From NCBI GenBank assembly GCA_016713825.1, contig JADJOJ010000007.1:62001-126000 (forward strand): a stretch of 64,000 nt of DNA, in the 5' to 3' direction. A model generated the notes under the pieces. The model was not told the origin of the DNA. It was given only the letters and a program-made list of their open reading frames with translations, and made no database searches. Positions within the stretch are counted from its first letter, which is position 1, and every line of letters starts with the position of its first letter. This document shows, one piece after another, positions 25,002 to 34,019 of this stretch. The DNA comes from Candidatus Leptofilum gracile. Its GTDB lineage: Bacteria > Chloroflexota > Anaerolineae > Promineifilales > Promineifilaceae. Made by a program: the position numbers and the translations under genes.

Positions 25002-25421
25002 TTACAAGGCTAAACCAAGCTGGCGCAACAACGCGCCTGCATCGTAATGCAGCTCGACATGGGTCACTTGCTCCTCATAAAAATGGCAGCCCATTTCCAG
25101 CGCCAGCGTGACTGTGCGGCCGGTGCAGGGCAAGCCCCAAAAAGGGGCTACCTGTCGCCCGGTCAGCAGCAGTTCCAGGCGGGCGCTATCTTCGTCGGCT
25201 TGTATGTGTTTGTGGGTGATGCTGGAATGGTTAAAGGCGTTGAAGAAGGTTTGCAAAACGGCCGTTACCGCCTCGTGCCCCACAACCAGGCAATTTTGGG
25301 CAAAATCTTGGAAGATAACCTGGTGGCTGAAGGGAACGGCCGTTACATCTTGGGTAATGCGCAGCGCAGTGAGCTGATTTTGGGCCAACGTCTGAGAGTT
25401 CATCGCCCCCAGCATAGCCAT
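25002..25421 (-). CDS. SnoaL-like (polyketide cyclase/ester cyclase) family protein
   Basis: About 139 residues of NTF2-like fold. The stretch FWGLPCTGRTVTLALEMGCHFYEEQVTHVELHYDAGALLRQLGL is typical of SnoaL-like proteins and includes the usual D..LL.QLGL end. Members range from polyketide cyclases to stress or limonene-epoxide-hydrolase-like proteins, so the reaction is open. ATG 25421 with GGAAA upstream is my preferred start; a TTG at 25445 is in frame. It lies 60 bases downstream of the giant regulator on the same strand, probably in one transcript. Confidence 0.72.
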   Translation of the reverse strand: MAMLGAMNSQTLAQNQLTALRITQDVTAVPFSHQVIFQDFAQNCLVVGHEAVTAVLQTFFNAFNHSSITHKHIQADEDSARLELLLTGRQVAPFWGLPCTGRTVTLALEMGCHFYEEQVTHVELHYDAGALLRQLGLAL

Positions 25422-25480
25422 AACTGTTTCCAAACCTGTTTCCAAGTTGGCAAAAATTGGCTTCAGCTAGATGAACTGGG

Positions 25481-28400
25481 TCAAATTTGCGCCAGCAATT
25501 GGGCGATGGTGGGGGGGGGCTGGTTGAGCAGCGGGGGGGGGCGGCTGACAATATCTGGCAGGGGCAAGGTTTGTTGCGTCAGGCTGTGGTACCGTTTGCG
25601 ATACTCAATATTGGGCGATTTTTCATACAGGGTGCGGTAACGAACGGCCGTTTCCCTCCGCAGCGCCTCGCGCGTGGGATCGATCTGGCAGATGGTAAAC
25701 TGAATCCCGGCGATTTCCTCTGGTGCATCGGTGGTAGCCAGCAGCGCCGTTAAATCGGCCAGCACATCGGCGACGGTGCGCAGCCCAATGGCCGCTTCGC
25801 AGCGCCAGCGCAGCAGTTGGGCAACCTGCACCACTGTGGGGCGCCGCACTTTTTGGGCAATCGCCGCACTTTCAATCGTGAGCTGAAGCGCTTCATCTGG
25901 GTGGCCTTGCTCAAATTTTAGCAGCGCCAGCGTGTGCAAATCGTTGCAGACATCGGCTTGCAGCTCCAGCTGACGGCCCAGCCTGACCGCTTTTTCCAGG
26001 CAGGCAACGGCCGTTTCCCACTCATCTTGCCAGGCAAACAGCCGTCCCAAATTCCCCAATATGCGCGCACTATACATCATTAGGCCCTGCTCCAAATTCA
26101 GCGAGAGCGCCTGGGTGAAGCAATTAAGCGCCATCTCAAATTGGCCCAGACGGCCGTAGGCTAACCCCATGTTCATCAACATGTTGGCCAGCCAGGTCTG
26201 ATTTTCCAGCAAAATATCAATTTCCCAGGCATCGTGATACGCTTGCAGCGCCTGTTCAAACTGCCCCAGGTGATGGTGCATGATGCCCAGATTAGCATAA
26301 TTGCGAGAGATGCCTTCCTGATTTTGCAGCTCTTTTTCCAGGGCCAGCGCTTGTTCGATGTAGGGAACGGCCGTAGCAAACGCCTCTTGCCGAAAATAGA
26401 TCAGCGCCAAATTGCCAATGTTGCGCGACACGCCCTCTTTATTCCCCAACGACTCTTCCATAGCCAACGCTTGCTGAATGTGCGATTGCGCCTGCTCATA
26501 CTCACCCATGTCGATCAGCACCAGGCCTATGTTGCCCAAATGCCGGGCAATACCGTGCTGATGCCCCAGCTGCTTATCAATTTGCCAGGCGCGCTCCGTG
26601 TAGCGCAGCGATTCGGCCAGTTCCCCCTTGAAGTAAAACATGCTGCTCAAATTGGTGTAGCATTTGGCCAGCCCCGCCAAATTATTGGCTGCTTTGGCCA
26701 GGGCAATGCCCTCGTTGAAGGCCGTGAATGCATTTTCATAATCGCCGGTAAAGGTGAGCACAAGGCCCACGGTGGCCAAGCAGCGCGCCTCTTCTCGTTC
26801 GTTTTTTTGGCTTCTGGCCAGATGCAGCGCTTCTTGGGCGTAGCCAATCGCCTGATCATAGCCACCTTGCCGCAAGTGCAGGGTGGCCAGGCCATCCAGT
26901 ACGTCAATTTTGCCCAGATGATTGGCGTTTTTTGAAGAAGCGATGGCGCGGGTGAACTGATTTTTTGCGGCCGGATAATTGCCATTTGCCAGGTACAAAT
27001 GCCCCAGAGCAGCCGCCAGTCGGGCGGTTAGCTCGGCATTGTTGGCCATGCGCACCATCGCCTCGGCCTCCTGGTAGACAGATTCTGCCCGCGTGGCGTT
27101 GCCCAGCTTAAGGTGGCATTCCCCTATCCGGCACAACATGTCGATCTTTTCGGGCAACTGGGCCAGGCGTGGCAGGGCATGCTGAAAATGGTGGATGGCT
27201 TCTTCGTAGGCGTAAACGGCCGTTGCCGCCAACCCAGCCTTCACCAAATAATGCGTTTCTTGGTCAATTTCCCCCGCTTTGCCCCAATGGTACGCCAAAA
27301 TTGCCGCCGTCGCGCCCATAAGCTCTAGCTGACGCGCCGCCCGCCGGTGCAGCAGTTCCCGGCGCAGCCCGCTAATTTGAGAGAGCACCGCCTCGCGCAC
27401 CAGATCATGCCGGAATTGATGGGTAAACGGCCGTTTCCCCTCATCACAAACCAGCAGCCCTTGCCGCACCCCCATCTCCAAAGCCGCCACGGCCTCTTCT
27501 TCACTGCGGGCGCTCACCGGCTGGGCCAGGGGCAGCGTAACCGGGCTGTTGAGCACCGCCAGCGCTTCCAGCACCTGCCGCCCGCTTAACGTCATCCGCT
27601 GCAACCGCCGGTTCACCAGCTCCCGAACGCTGGGCGGTACGGGCAGCGTTTCTGGCAGCAGTTCTGCCTGGCTCAACTCCGTCAACAGCTCGGTGACAAA
27701 CAGGGCGTTGCCCCCAGTGGCCTGGGCCATCATCTGGGCAATGTGCCGCCGGTACCCCTGCGGCAGCTGGGACCACAAATGAACCATGAGCTGCTCAATG
27801 GTGTGGGCCGAAAAAAGTGAAAGTTGCAGCTGATGGGTCGATTTACGCGACAAATCATGCAGCAGCGTTTGCAGCACCGGGGAGTTTTCTTGCTCTTCCT
27901 GCCGCAGCGCCCCCACCAGCAAGATGGGCTGTTTGGCCAAACGCAAGGCGATGGTAGAAAAAAGCTGAAGGCTGGCGTCGTCGGCCCACTGCAAATCGTC
28001 GATGAAAATCAGGCGTGGCTGGTGGCTGCCATCTGGGGTGCGGCTAAGGAAATCGAAGACGGCCGTTAACAGCTGCCCCAATTCACCCGCCTGAATCGGA
28101 TGAGAAACGGCCGTTCCGCCGCCCAATCGTTCTGCCTGAGCAGGCAGCAAACGCGCCAGGTAGAGCTGCACAAACAGCGGCAAAGCGTGCAGCGCCGCTT
28201 CATCCCAGGCGGCCAGATGGGCGGCTAATACCTCTTGCCACGGCTGGAACGGCAGCACCATGGTGGATTCGTAGCAATGTCCCATTAACACCTGCCCCGG
28301 CTTTAGCTGGGCCGCAAATTCTTGCATCAGGCGAGATTTACCCGCGCCAGCCTCGGCCTGGATGAGCAAAATCTGGCCACTGCCCGCCTGGGTGGCTTGC

Positions 28401-29239
28401 CAAACTGCCTGTAGCTGGCTCATTTCTGCGTCGCGGCCGACGAAATCGGCCGTTTTGGCCAGAACCGGGTCGGGCAAAACGGGCAAGGTGATAGGCCCAG
28501 GCCGGCCAATTTTGCCCGTCTTAATTTGGGTATGGATGGTTTGCAGCTCTGGGGTGGGGGCCACGGCCAGCTCTGCCTGCAAATAGGCGCAGCACTTTTC
28601 GTATTGGGCCAGGGCGGCTTCGCGCTGGCCCGTTTGCGCATAAAGCACCATCAGGCGGGCGTGCCCAACTTCTAGCAAGGGGTTTTGCTGAACCAGCTGC
28701 TGGGCATAGGGTAGGGCGGTCGCTGGCTGGTCTTGGGCCATCAATCGATCGATGAGTTGCAGCAGCCCCCGTTCTAGCAGGTGGCGCAAGCGGGCCTGCT
28801 GCACCAACACCCACTGCTCAAATTCCGGGGTGTCATCCAGGGTGAGCCCGGCTAAAAATTCAGCCCGGTAGAGGGAAACGGCCGTTGCTAACTGTGTCAC
28901 GCCAGGGTTTGGCCCTTTCTCTTCCAAAATGGTTAAAAATTGCGTTAAATCGATACTAACCGCAGCAAAGTTCAGCTGAACCATTTCCCCGCTGGTGAGC
29001 AAAATCGACTGGCCCAGCTGCTTGCGCACCCGGCTCAGCAGCACAGCCAGCGCCCGACTGGGGGCATTGGCCTCCTGGCAAAACAAGGCCATCAAATGAC
29101 GCCGCGTTTGCGGTTGTTCCATCGTGGCCAGGTAAGCGACCAGTGCCCGCGTTTTGCGGCGCAGCGGCACCGCCTGGCCATTCACGATTGCGGAAAAAGA
29201 ACCGAGTAGTTGCAGAGAAACGTGTGCAGATTGACTCAT
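25481..29239 (-). CDS. AfsR/SARP-like regulator: winged helix, BTAD, STAND ATPase, TPR
   Basis: About 1252 residues. The N-terminal OmpR-type winged helix (about 5-95: VNGQAVPLRRKTRALVAYLA) and the bacterial transcriptional activation domain (about 100-245) are those of SARP regulators. A STAND-type ATPase follows with P-loop QAEAGAGKSRLMQEFA (about 320) and Walker B RLIFIDDLQWAD. From about 640 onward come at least ten tetratricopeptide repeats. It should be an ATP-dependent transcriptional activator gated by protein or ligand binding to the TPR part. The ATG at 29239 lacks a clear binding site; a TTG at 29269 is an alternative. Four 11-bp-spaced direct repeats before the ABC operon at 33.8 kb fit the kind of site SARP-type winged helices bind. 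Confidence 0.9.
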   Translation of the reverse strand: MSQSAHVSLQLLGSFSAIVNGQAVPLRRKTRALVAYLATMEQPQTRRHLMALFCQEANAPSRALAVLLSRVRKQLGQSILLTSGEMVQLNFAAVSIDLTQFLTILEEKGPNPGVTQLATAVSLYRAEFLAGLTLDDTPEFEQWVLVQQARLRHLLERGLLQLIDRLMAQDQPATALPYAQQLVQQNPLLEVGHARLMVLYAQTGQREAALAQYEKCCAYLQAELAVAPTPELQTIHTQIKTGKIGRPGPITLPVLPDPVLAKTADFVGRDAEMSQLQAVWQATQAGSGQILLIQAEAGAGKSRLMQEFAAQLKPGQVLMGHCYESTMVLPFQPWQEVLAAHLAAWDEAALHALPLFVQLYLARLLPAQAERLGGGTAVSHPIQAGELGQLLTAVFDFLSRTPDGSHQPRLIFIDDLQWADDASLQLFSTIALRLAKQPILLVGALRQEEQENSPVLQTLLHDLSRKSTHQLQLSLFSAHTIEQLMVHLWSQLPQGYRRHIAQMMAQATGGNALFVTELLTELSQAELLPETLPVPPSVRELVNRRLQRMTLSGRQVLEALAVLNSPVTLPLAQPVSARSEEEAVAALEMGVRQGLLVCDEGKRPFTHQFRHDLVREAVLSQISGLRRELLHRRAARQLELMGATAAILAYHWGKAGEIDQETHYLVKAGLAATAVYAYEEAIHHFQHALPRLAQLPEKIDMLCRIGECHLKLGNATRAESVYQEAEAMVRMANNAELTARLAAALGHLYLANGNYPAAKNQFTRAIASSKNANHLGKIDVLDGLATLHLRQGGYDQAIGYAQEALHLARSQKNEREEARCLATVGLVLTFTGDYENAFTAFNEGIALAKAANNLAGLAKCYTNLSSMFYFKGELAESLRYTERAWQIDKQLGHQHGIARHLGNIGLVLIDMGEYEQAQSHIQQALAMEESLGNKEGVSRNIGNLALIYFRQEAFATAVPYIEQALALEKELQNQEGISRNYANLGIMHHHLGQFEQALQAYHDAWEIDILLENQTWLANMLMNMGLAYGRLGQFEMALNCFTQALSLNLEQGLMMYSARILGNLGRLFAWQDEWETAVACLEKAVRLGRQLELQADVCNDLHTLALLKFEQGHPDEALQLTIESAAIAQKVRRPTVVQVAQLLRWRCEAAIGLRTVADVLADLTALLATTDAPEEIAGIQFTICQIDPTREALRRETAVRYRTLYEKSPNIEYRKRYHSLTQQTLPLPDIVSRPPPLLNQPPPTIAQLLAQI

Positions 29240-29382
29240 CGTTACAAAACCGTGCCACCCAGCCAACACGGTGACAAAGGCGACCTTTGGGATTGGAAGG
29301 TGGCCGGGGCACGTGGGTGGGCAGTCACAAAGATTTAGGGTAGGTAGTATACAGAAAAGACGGCCGTTTGTGCATAAATCGC

Positions 29383-29473
29383 GTTTAGCTGTCAGGGCTT
29401 TTCAGTTTTACTGAATGGGACGCAGTCTTTTTTTGCTTGATTTTGATTTACTGAAAAGCCCTGGTTTAGCTGT
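29383..29473. mobile_element. 71-bp MITE with 14-bp inverted ends and 10-bp target duplication
   Basis: The element is 29393-29463. Its ends CAGGGCTTTTCAGT and ACTGAAAAGCCCTG are perfect 14-bp inverted repeats. It is flanked immediately on both sides by the direct repeat GTTTAGCTGT (29383-29392 and 29464-29473). It encodes nothing. A 10-bp duplication and CAGGG ends recall IS4-type transposons, but no parent transposon is in the window. It lies in the 395-base gap between the regulator and the ABC permease; apart from it and the hairpin at 29581 I see nothing there. Confidence 0.85.
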
Positions 29474-29580
29474 GGCCCAAATACCGTGTTTCAGGCGACG
29501 TTTCTGGAGGAGTTGCTGGTGAGGATATGGGGAGGACCAAGGATGTGGGGGGATTGGAAACGGCCGTTCAGGCCGCAAAT

Positions 29581-29612
29581 AACGCCCGGCAAACAAAAGC
29601 TTGCCGGGCGTT
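29581..29612 (-). terminator. Terminator-like hairpin after the ABC permease gene
   Basis: AACGCCCGGCAA (29581-29592) and TTGCCGGGCGTT (29601-29612) form a 12-bp perfect stem with an 8-base loop, 22 bases past the permease stop. On the minus strand ATTTG follows, a weak T-run. Confidence 0.7.
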
Positions 29613-29634
29613 CTCTCATTAGAAAACTGTGTTC

Positions 29635-32600
29635 TTACTCATACCGCAGCGCATCGGCAATGACCACCTGCGACGTAGCGCGAGCGGGCAGCCAGGCGGT
29701 CAGCAGGCTGGTGACCACAATGACCACCCCAATGCCACCCAGCGTCGCCCACGGCGGCAAAAACGCCAACCCCTGGTCAGCCGCCACCTGCAAATACAGG
29801 TTGTAGGCAAAGGTCAGCGCCAGCCCGTAGCCGATCACCGTCGCCAGCCCAGATACAAACGCTCCTTCAAACAGGAACACATTTTGCACCATGCTCTGGC
29901 TAAAGCCGATGGCCCGCAGCACGCCAATCTGCTGGCGGCGCTCCACCACGGCGCGGATAGTCACCACACCCAGCGCGGCAATGCCGATGAGCAGCCCCAG
30001 GCCGATGAAGCCCTGAATGAGGTAGAAGATGCTGCGCACCGAGGCGCGGCTTGCTTCCAACTGCTCTTTGGGCAGCGAAGTTTGTAAACCACTGCGGCTG
30101 AACTCGCCTTCGATGGCGTTGGCGGCGGCGCGGGCGTCGCTGCCTTCTGGCAGGCGCAGGAGGAAGCGGGTGGGCTGGTCATACCCCAGCATGGCGGCCG
30201 CTTCGGCGCTCATCGTGGCCCCAAAGAAGTTGGGCGCAGAGCTGATGACGCCAATAATGGTGAAGTCGTGCGCCGTGCCGTCGGTCCCGGTCAGGGTGAT
30301 GGTGACCGGCTCGAAGGTATCGGCGGAGGCGCTGATGGCGTTCACGGCAAACGCATCGTCGTTGCGCTGGGCGGTGGGGTCGCCACCCCGGTTAATCGAA
30401 AAGTCGTCGATGAGAATGAGGCTGGGGTCGGTTTGAACGGCCGTCCACACTGCTTCCGCACTCTCATACCCGGCGGCCCAGGTGCCCAGCTCCAGCCGAT
30501 GAGTGGCAAAAAACGCCTCATCCACGCCGTTGATCACGTAGCTGGCCGCATTGGCCATCTCTGGGCTTTGCGCTTCCACGGGGGCAAAGATGGTGGCGGC
30601 GATGGCCTGAGGCTCGTCCATCTCACCCGCGGCGGCGAGGTCGGTTACGGCCGTTTCCAAATCCGCCACGCTCACCGGATTAAACGGATTGGCCTGCACC
30701 AGCACGTCATAATCGCCGCTGCCGCTGATTGGGTCCAAAAAGTTGCTGAAGGTGTTGGTGATGGTTGTGGTGCTCACCAGCGTAAAAATGATCAGGCTGA
30801 ACATCGCCAGGGTGGTAGCGGTGCGCCCCTTGTTCATCACCGGGTAGGCGATAGAGACGCGGGCCACCGGCAGCAGGCGGCCAAAACGGCCCAGCAGCCC
30901 GGCAAAAAGGTTCAGCAGCGCGTCGGCATTGTAGAGGAACAGCACAATCGCGCCGCCCACCAGGAACATGCCGCTGATGAAAAAGTCGCCGGGGTTGCTG
31001 CCCAGGTCGGCCAGTGCGCCGGTGCTGCGGGTGGGCAGCGCCCAGTACAGGATGAGCCCCAGACCGACAAAGGAGTAGGCCAACCGGTCGGGCAGGCGCA
31101 GCCAATGGCCCAACTGCCCTAAACCAATGATGAACAGCGAAACGCCCAGGGCGTAGACGCCAATTTGCTCCGCCACATTAACCCCTACGTAGGCAAACGT
31201 GTAGCCCAGCGCCAGGAGAATGGGGCCGCGGGCAAATATGCCACCCCAGAAGTTGAGAATGGCTTTCGGCCCGGCCAGCAAGAAGAGGCGGAACGCTTCC
31301 CCCAGGTTGCCTTTGCCGGCTTTGGTCAACGCGGCGCGCCAGACGAGGAACGGCCGTAAAAACAACGTCCACTGGCTCTCGCGGGGCAGGGTGGGCAGGT
31401 TCAGGTCGCGAATGGCGGCGATGATGTTCACCCGGCTGATGCGAATGGCGGAAATGCTAACGGTGACAAAGGTGATCACCAGCCCCAGGCTGTAACCAAT
31501 CAGCGCAGAGCGCAGGCTGACGCGGGGGATGATGTTGAGCGAGCTGCTGGCCAGCAGGCTGCCGATCGCTTGGGCCAGCAGCAGCGCCGCTCCCACGCCC
31601 AGCAGGGCACCAATGACGGAGGCCAAAAAGTTATAAGCCAACCCTTCGCTAACGAACTGGCGAATCAGGTCGCTGCGCTGCAAGCCAACGGCGCGGCTCA
31701 TGCCCAGCTCCGATTTGCGCTCGGCGGCCAGCACGGAAAAGATGAGAAAGATGAGCAAAATGCCGCTAAAGATGGAGAAGGTGCCGAAGGTGACAAAGAG
31801 GGTGGTGATAAATTCGGCGCTGCTGGCGGCGGCTTCGAGCTGGTCGGCCTTGACGGCGTTGACCACCAGGTCACCAGACACGGCTTCCAACTTGCTCACG
31901 GCGCTATCGGTTAGGGCGGCGCCTGTTTCCCGGTCGCCCACGTTGGAGACGAGAACGGCCGTAATCTGCCCGTCTTGCCCAAAAAAGGTTTGCGCCTCAG
32001 CCAGCGGCAGGATAACCGCCGCGCTGCCCCCGGCCAGTTCGCCATCGGGCACAATGGCAGCTACAGTAAACGAGGTGGGTATCCCTTTCACCAGCAGTAG
32101 TTCATCCCCGGCGGTCACGTCCAGCGCCTCGGCCAGGGAGGCATTGACCAGCACTTCGTCTTCGGCCAGGCTGTTTAATCCGGCGGGTGCCATCAGGCCA
32201 GCGCCTGTGATGTTGCCAATGCCGCGAATGGAAACGGCCGCTTCCGACAAATTGTTTTCATTGTTCAGCACCGGCAAGGTTTGCACCACCACCGGCACAG
32301 CGGCATCAATCGTTTCACCGTCTACCAGTGCGGCGATTTCGGCCGTAACGGCCGCATCGAACCATTGCGTCTGGTCGGTGTCGCTGTTGGGCGCGGCGCT
32401 AAAGCTAAAGCCGCCGCTGGCTTCCAGCAGCGTGGGGCTGATTTCTTGATCGATCGCCCCCAAACTGTCGTAAACTTCCACTTTTACCGAGTAATCAACC
32501 GTGTCGCCAATGCCCAGGGCACTGGTGATGATGAGGGTAGACAGGGCCAACCCCACCACGATGAGCAGCGTTTGGCTTTTGCGGCGCGGAATGTTGCGCA

Positions 32601-32724
32601 CGCCAAGCCGAAAAGGCAGCGGGTAGCGCAGGGCGGTAAGCGCAACGCCCAAAAAGATGAGGCCCAAAAGCCCCAGCAGCGTGTACATGAGTGTGTCGGC
32701 AGGTATGCCAAAAATGGTATTCAT
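29635..32724 (-). CDS. ABC transporter permease, MacB/FtsX type
   Basis: A 1029-residue membrane protein with two FtsX-like permease domains (about 290-415 and 905-1025). There is a first transmembrane helix at about 13-32 and another at about 50-72, an extracellular MacB-like periplasmic region at about 75-285, and a cluster of central helices at about 465-640. The C-terminus ends with the typical AxxPARRASQ-like stretch (LPARATSQVVIADALRYE). This architecture matches lipoprotein-release or peptide-export systems (LolCDE/MacB), not uptake. The ATPase gene is directly upstream (90-base gap with short repeats). The start is ATG 32724. Substrate unknown. Confidence 0.9.
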   Translation of the reverse strand: MNTIFGIPADTLMYTLLGLLGLIFLGVALTALRYPLPFRLGVRNIPRRKSQTLLIVVGLALSTLIITSALGIGDTVDYSVKVEVYDSLGAIDQEISPTLLEASGGFSFSAAPNSDTDQTQWFDAAVTAEIAALVDGETIDAAVPVVVQTLPVLNNENNLSEAAVSIRGIGNITGAGLMAPAGLNSLAEDEVLVNASLAEALDVTAGDELLLVKGIPTSFTVAAIVPDGELAGGSAAVILPLAEAQTFFGQDGQITAVLVSNVGDRETGAALTDSAVSKLEAVSGDLVVNAVKADQLEAAASSAEFITTLFVTFGTFSIFSGILLIFLIFSVLAAERKSELGMSRAVGLQRSDLIRQFVSEGLAYNFLASVIGALLGVGAALLLAQAIGSLLASSSLNIIPRVSLRSALIGYSLGLVITFVTVSISAIRISRVNIIAAIRDLNLPTLPRESQWTLFLRPFLVWRAALTKAGKGNLGEAFRLFLLAGPKAILNFWGGIFARGPILLALGYTFAYVGVNVAEQIGVYALGVSLFIIGLGQLGHWLRLPDRLAYSFVGLGLILYWALPTRSTGALADLGSNPGDFFISGMFLVGGAIVLFLYNADALLNLFAGLLGRFGRLLPVARVSIAYPVMNKGRTATTLAMFSLIIFTLVSTTTITNTFSNFLDPISGSGDYDVLVQANPFNPVSVADLETAVTDLAAAGEMDEPQAIAATIFAPVEAQSPEMANAASYVINGVDEAFFATHRLELGTWAAGYESAEAVWTAVQTDPSLILIDDFSINRGGDPTAQRNDDAFAVNAISASADTFEPVTITLTGTDGTAHDFTIIGVISSAPNFFGATMSAEAAAMLGYDQPTRFLLRLPEGSDARAAANAIEGEFSRSGLQTSLPKEQLEASRASVRSIFYLIQGFIGLGLLIGIAALGVVTIRAVVERRQQIGVLRAIGFSQSMVQNVFLFEGAFVSGLATVIGYGLALTFAYNLYLQVAADQGLAFLPPWATLGGIGVVIVVTSLLTAWLPARATSQVVIADALRYE

Positions 32725-32747
32725 AGGGTGTTCCGTTTGTCGGTAAT

Positions 32748-32815
32748 CAGTGGGCAGGAATCAGTGGGCAGTCACCGACCACTGTTTACTGTTTACTGTT
32801 TACTGACTACTGTTT
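32748..32815. repeat. Short tandem repeats between the ABC genes
   Basis: Two copies of ATCAGTGGGCAG are followed by three copies of a TTTACTG unit and a related fourth. They fill the gap between the ATPase stop and the permease start. Replication slippage is the simplest origin. Confidence 0.6.
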
Positions 32816-33647
32816 AGTTAACGCTGATGGTTTGCAGGTCTGGGACTGGGCTTTCGTTGATGGCTAAATTCTTGCTATGTCCATTTGTGTGCCCATTGCC
32901 ATTTGTGTGGCCGTTGCTGTGGCCATTTACCGGTGCAGCGGCGCTTTGGGTTTGCTGGTCTTTGACGACCACGCCATCTTTCATCCACACAATGCGGTCA
33001 CACTGTTCGCCAATTTCCAGCGAATGGGTGACGATGACAAAGGTTTGGCCATTTTCACGGTTCAGGCGGCGCATCAGGTCCATGATTTCTTGCGAGGTGG
33101 TGCTGTCCAGGTCACCGGTTGGCTCGTCGGCCCAGACGATGGCTGGTTTGTTGACCAGGGCGCGGGCGATGGTGACGCGCTGCTGCTGCCCGCCAGAAAG
33201 CTCGGTGGGGCGTTGGTCAATCTGGTCGGCCAAACCCACGGCAGCCAGCGCTTCGACGGCCATTTTGCGTGCATCTTTGGGCTTGAGGCGGCGCTTGTAG
33301 TCTAGCAAGAGGGGCATTTCCACGTTTTCGGCGGCGGTGAGGACAGGCAGCAAGTTGTAAAACTGGAAGACGAAGCCCATGTTAGCGGCGCGGTAGGCAG
33401 TGCGTTCTTTGTCGCTCATTTTGGCCAGATTACGGCCGTCAATTTCAATCACGCCCTCGTCAATGGCGTCTAGCCCGGAGAGGGAGTTCAGCAGGGTGGT
33501 CTTGCCACAGCCAGACGGCCCCATAATGGCCACCATTTCCCCTTGCTGCACTTCTAAATCAAGCCCGCGCAAAGCCTTTACGATGACTTTGCCGGTGTTG
33601 TACGTTTTTTGCACATCTTTGGCGCGAATAATGATATTGTCACTCAT
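32814..33647 (-). CDS. ABC transporter ATP-binding protein, MacB/LolD type
   Basis: A 277-residue ATPase. Walker A is GPSGCGKTTLLN (about 40-51), signature LSGGQQQRVTIARAL, Walker B VWADEPTGDLDS, and H-loop VTHS. It powers the FtsX-type permease encoded next on the strand. I start at ATG 33647 (AAGGAAC upstream); the frame to 33713 has no binding site. After the ATPase core, about 50 residues form an Asn/Gly/His/Thr-rich tail (NGHSNGHTNGNGHTNGH), unusual for this family; it might bind metal or simply be an expanded repeat. The promoter is at 33746. Confidence 0.93.
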   Translation of the reverse strand: MSDNIIIRAKDVQKTYNTGKVIVKALRGLDLEVQQGEMVAIMGPSGCGKTTLLNSLSGLDAIDEGVIEIDGRNLAKMSDKERTAYRAANMGFVFQFYNLLPVLTAAENVEMPLLLDYKRRLKPKDARKMAVEALAAVGLADQIDQRPTELSGGQQQRVTIARALVNKPAIVWADEPTGDLDSTTSQEIMDLMRRLNRENGQTFVIVTHSLEIGEQCDRIVWMKDGVVVKDQQTQSAAAPVNGHSNGHTNGNGHTNGHSKNLAINESPVPDLQTISVN

Positions 33648-33745
33648 TCCATGTTCCTTTTGCTTATGTTGCGTGAAAGGCCCCTGTGGATTGAACAATG
33701 GCTCCCACTTCAAACCGAATTCTATTTTTTGTAAAGATTGGACAT

Positions 33746-33774
33746 AGTTTACCCAGATCGGGTCAGTATGTCAA
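33746..33774 (-). promoter_or_regulatory. Promoter of the ABC operon
   Basis: On the minus strand TTGACA (33774-33769), a 17-base spacer, and TAAACT (33751-33746). The spacer contains an imperfect palindrome (ACCCGATCTGGGT). The start of transcription would be about 90 bases before ATG 33647. Confidence 0.65.
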
Positions 33775-33812
33775 GAATTTGTCTAAGTATTGTCAATGTA
33801 TTGTCTGAGCTT
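33769..33812 (-). promoter_or_regulatory. Four direct repeats at 11-bp spacing, candidate activator sites
   Basis: TGTC occurs at 33769, 33780, 33791 and 33802, exactly 11 bases apart. On the minus strand each reads WGACA preceded by CT/CA and followed by AT-rich bases. The promoter-proximal repeat is itself the -35 box TTGACA. One-helical-turn spacing puts all four on one face of DNA, as for SARP- and OmpR-type activators. A SARP-type regulator is encoded 4.5 kb downstream. Confidence 0.6.
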
Positions 33813-33944
33813 TGCCTAAAAGCAGGAAATGACACGCCAATGGGGTGTGCAGTGCGGGTAATGAAGCGTGAGCCGTTCTGGCCAGTCACGTATCACGTAT
33901 CAGGGTCAAACTGAAGACACCCGCTCCTGAGCGTTGGCACATGA

Positions 33945-33973
33945 TTGACATAAAAGAAAAGTTCTGCTATCCT
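33945..33973 (+). promoter_or_regulatory. Promoter of the tyrosine recombinase gene
   Basis: TTGACA (33945-33950), a 17-base spacer, and TATCCT (33968-33973). The rest of the 372-base gap between the ABC operon and this gene holds the repeats at 33769 and two ACGTATC words near 33888; nothing else is visible. Confidence 0.7.
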
Positions 33974-34009
33974 CTAGTTATGAAAATAAACCTTTTCAAA
34001 ACTAGAGGA
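33970..34009 (+). promoter_or_regulatory. Inverted repeat overlapping the -10 box and ribosome-binding site of the recombinase
   Basis: TCCTCTAGTT (33970-33979) and AACTAGAGGA (34000-34009) are perfect 10-bp arms. The left arm overlaps the -10 box. The right arm contains the AGAGGA binding site for ATG 34020. It could be a repressor operator, an RNA hairpin hiding the ribosome site, or both. Confidence 0.6.
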
Positions 34010-34019
34010 TGTAAACCAG

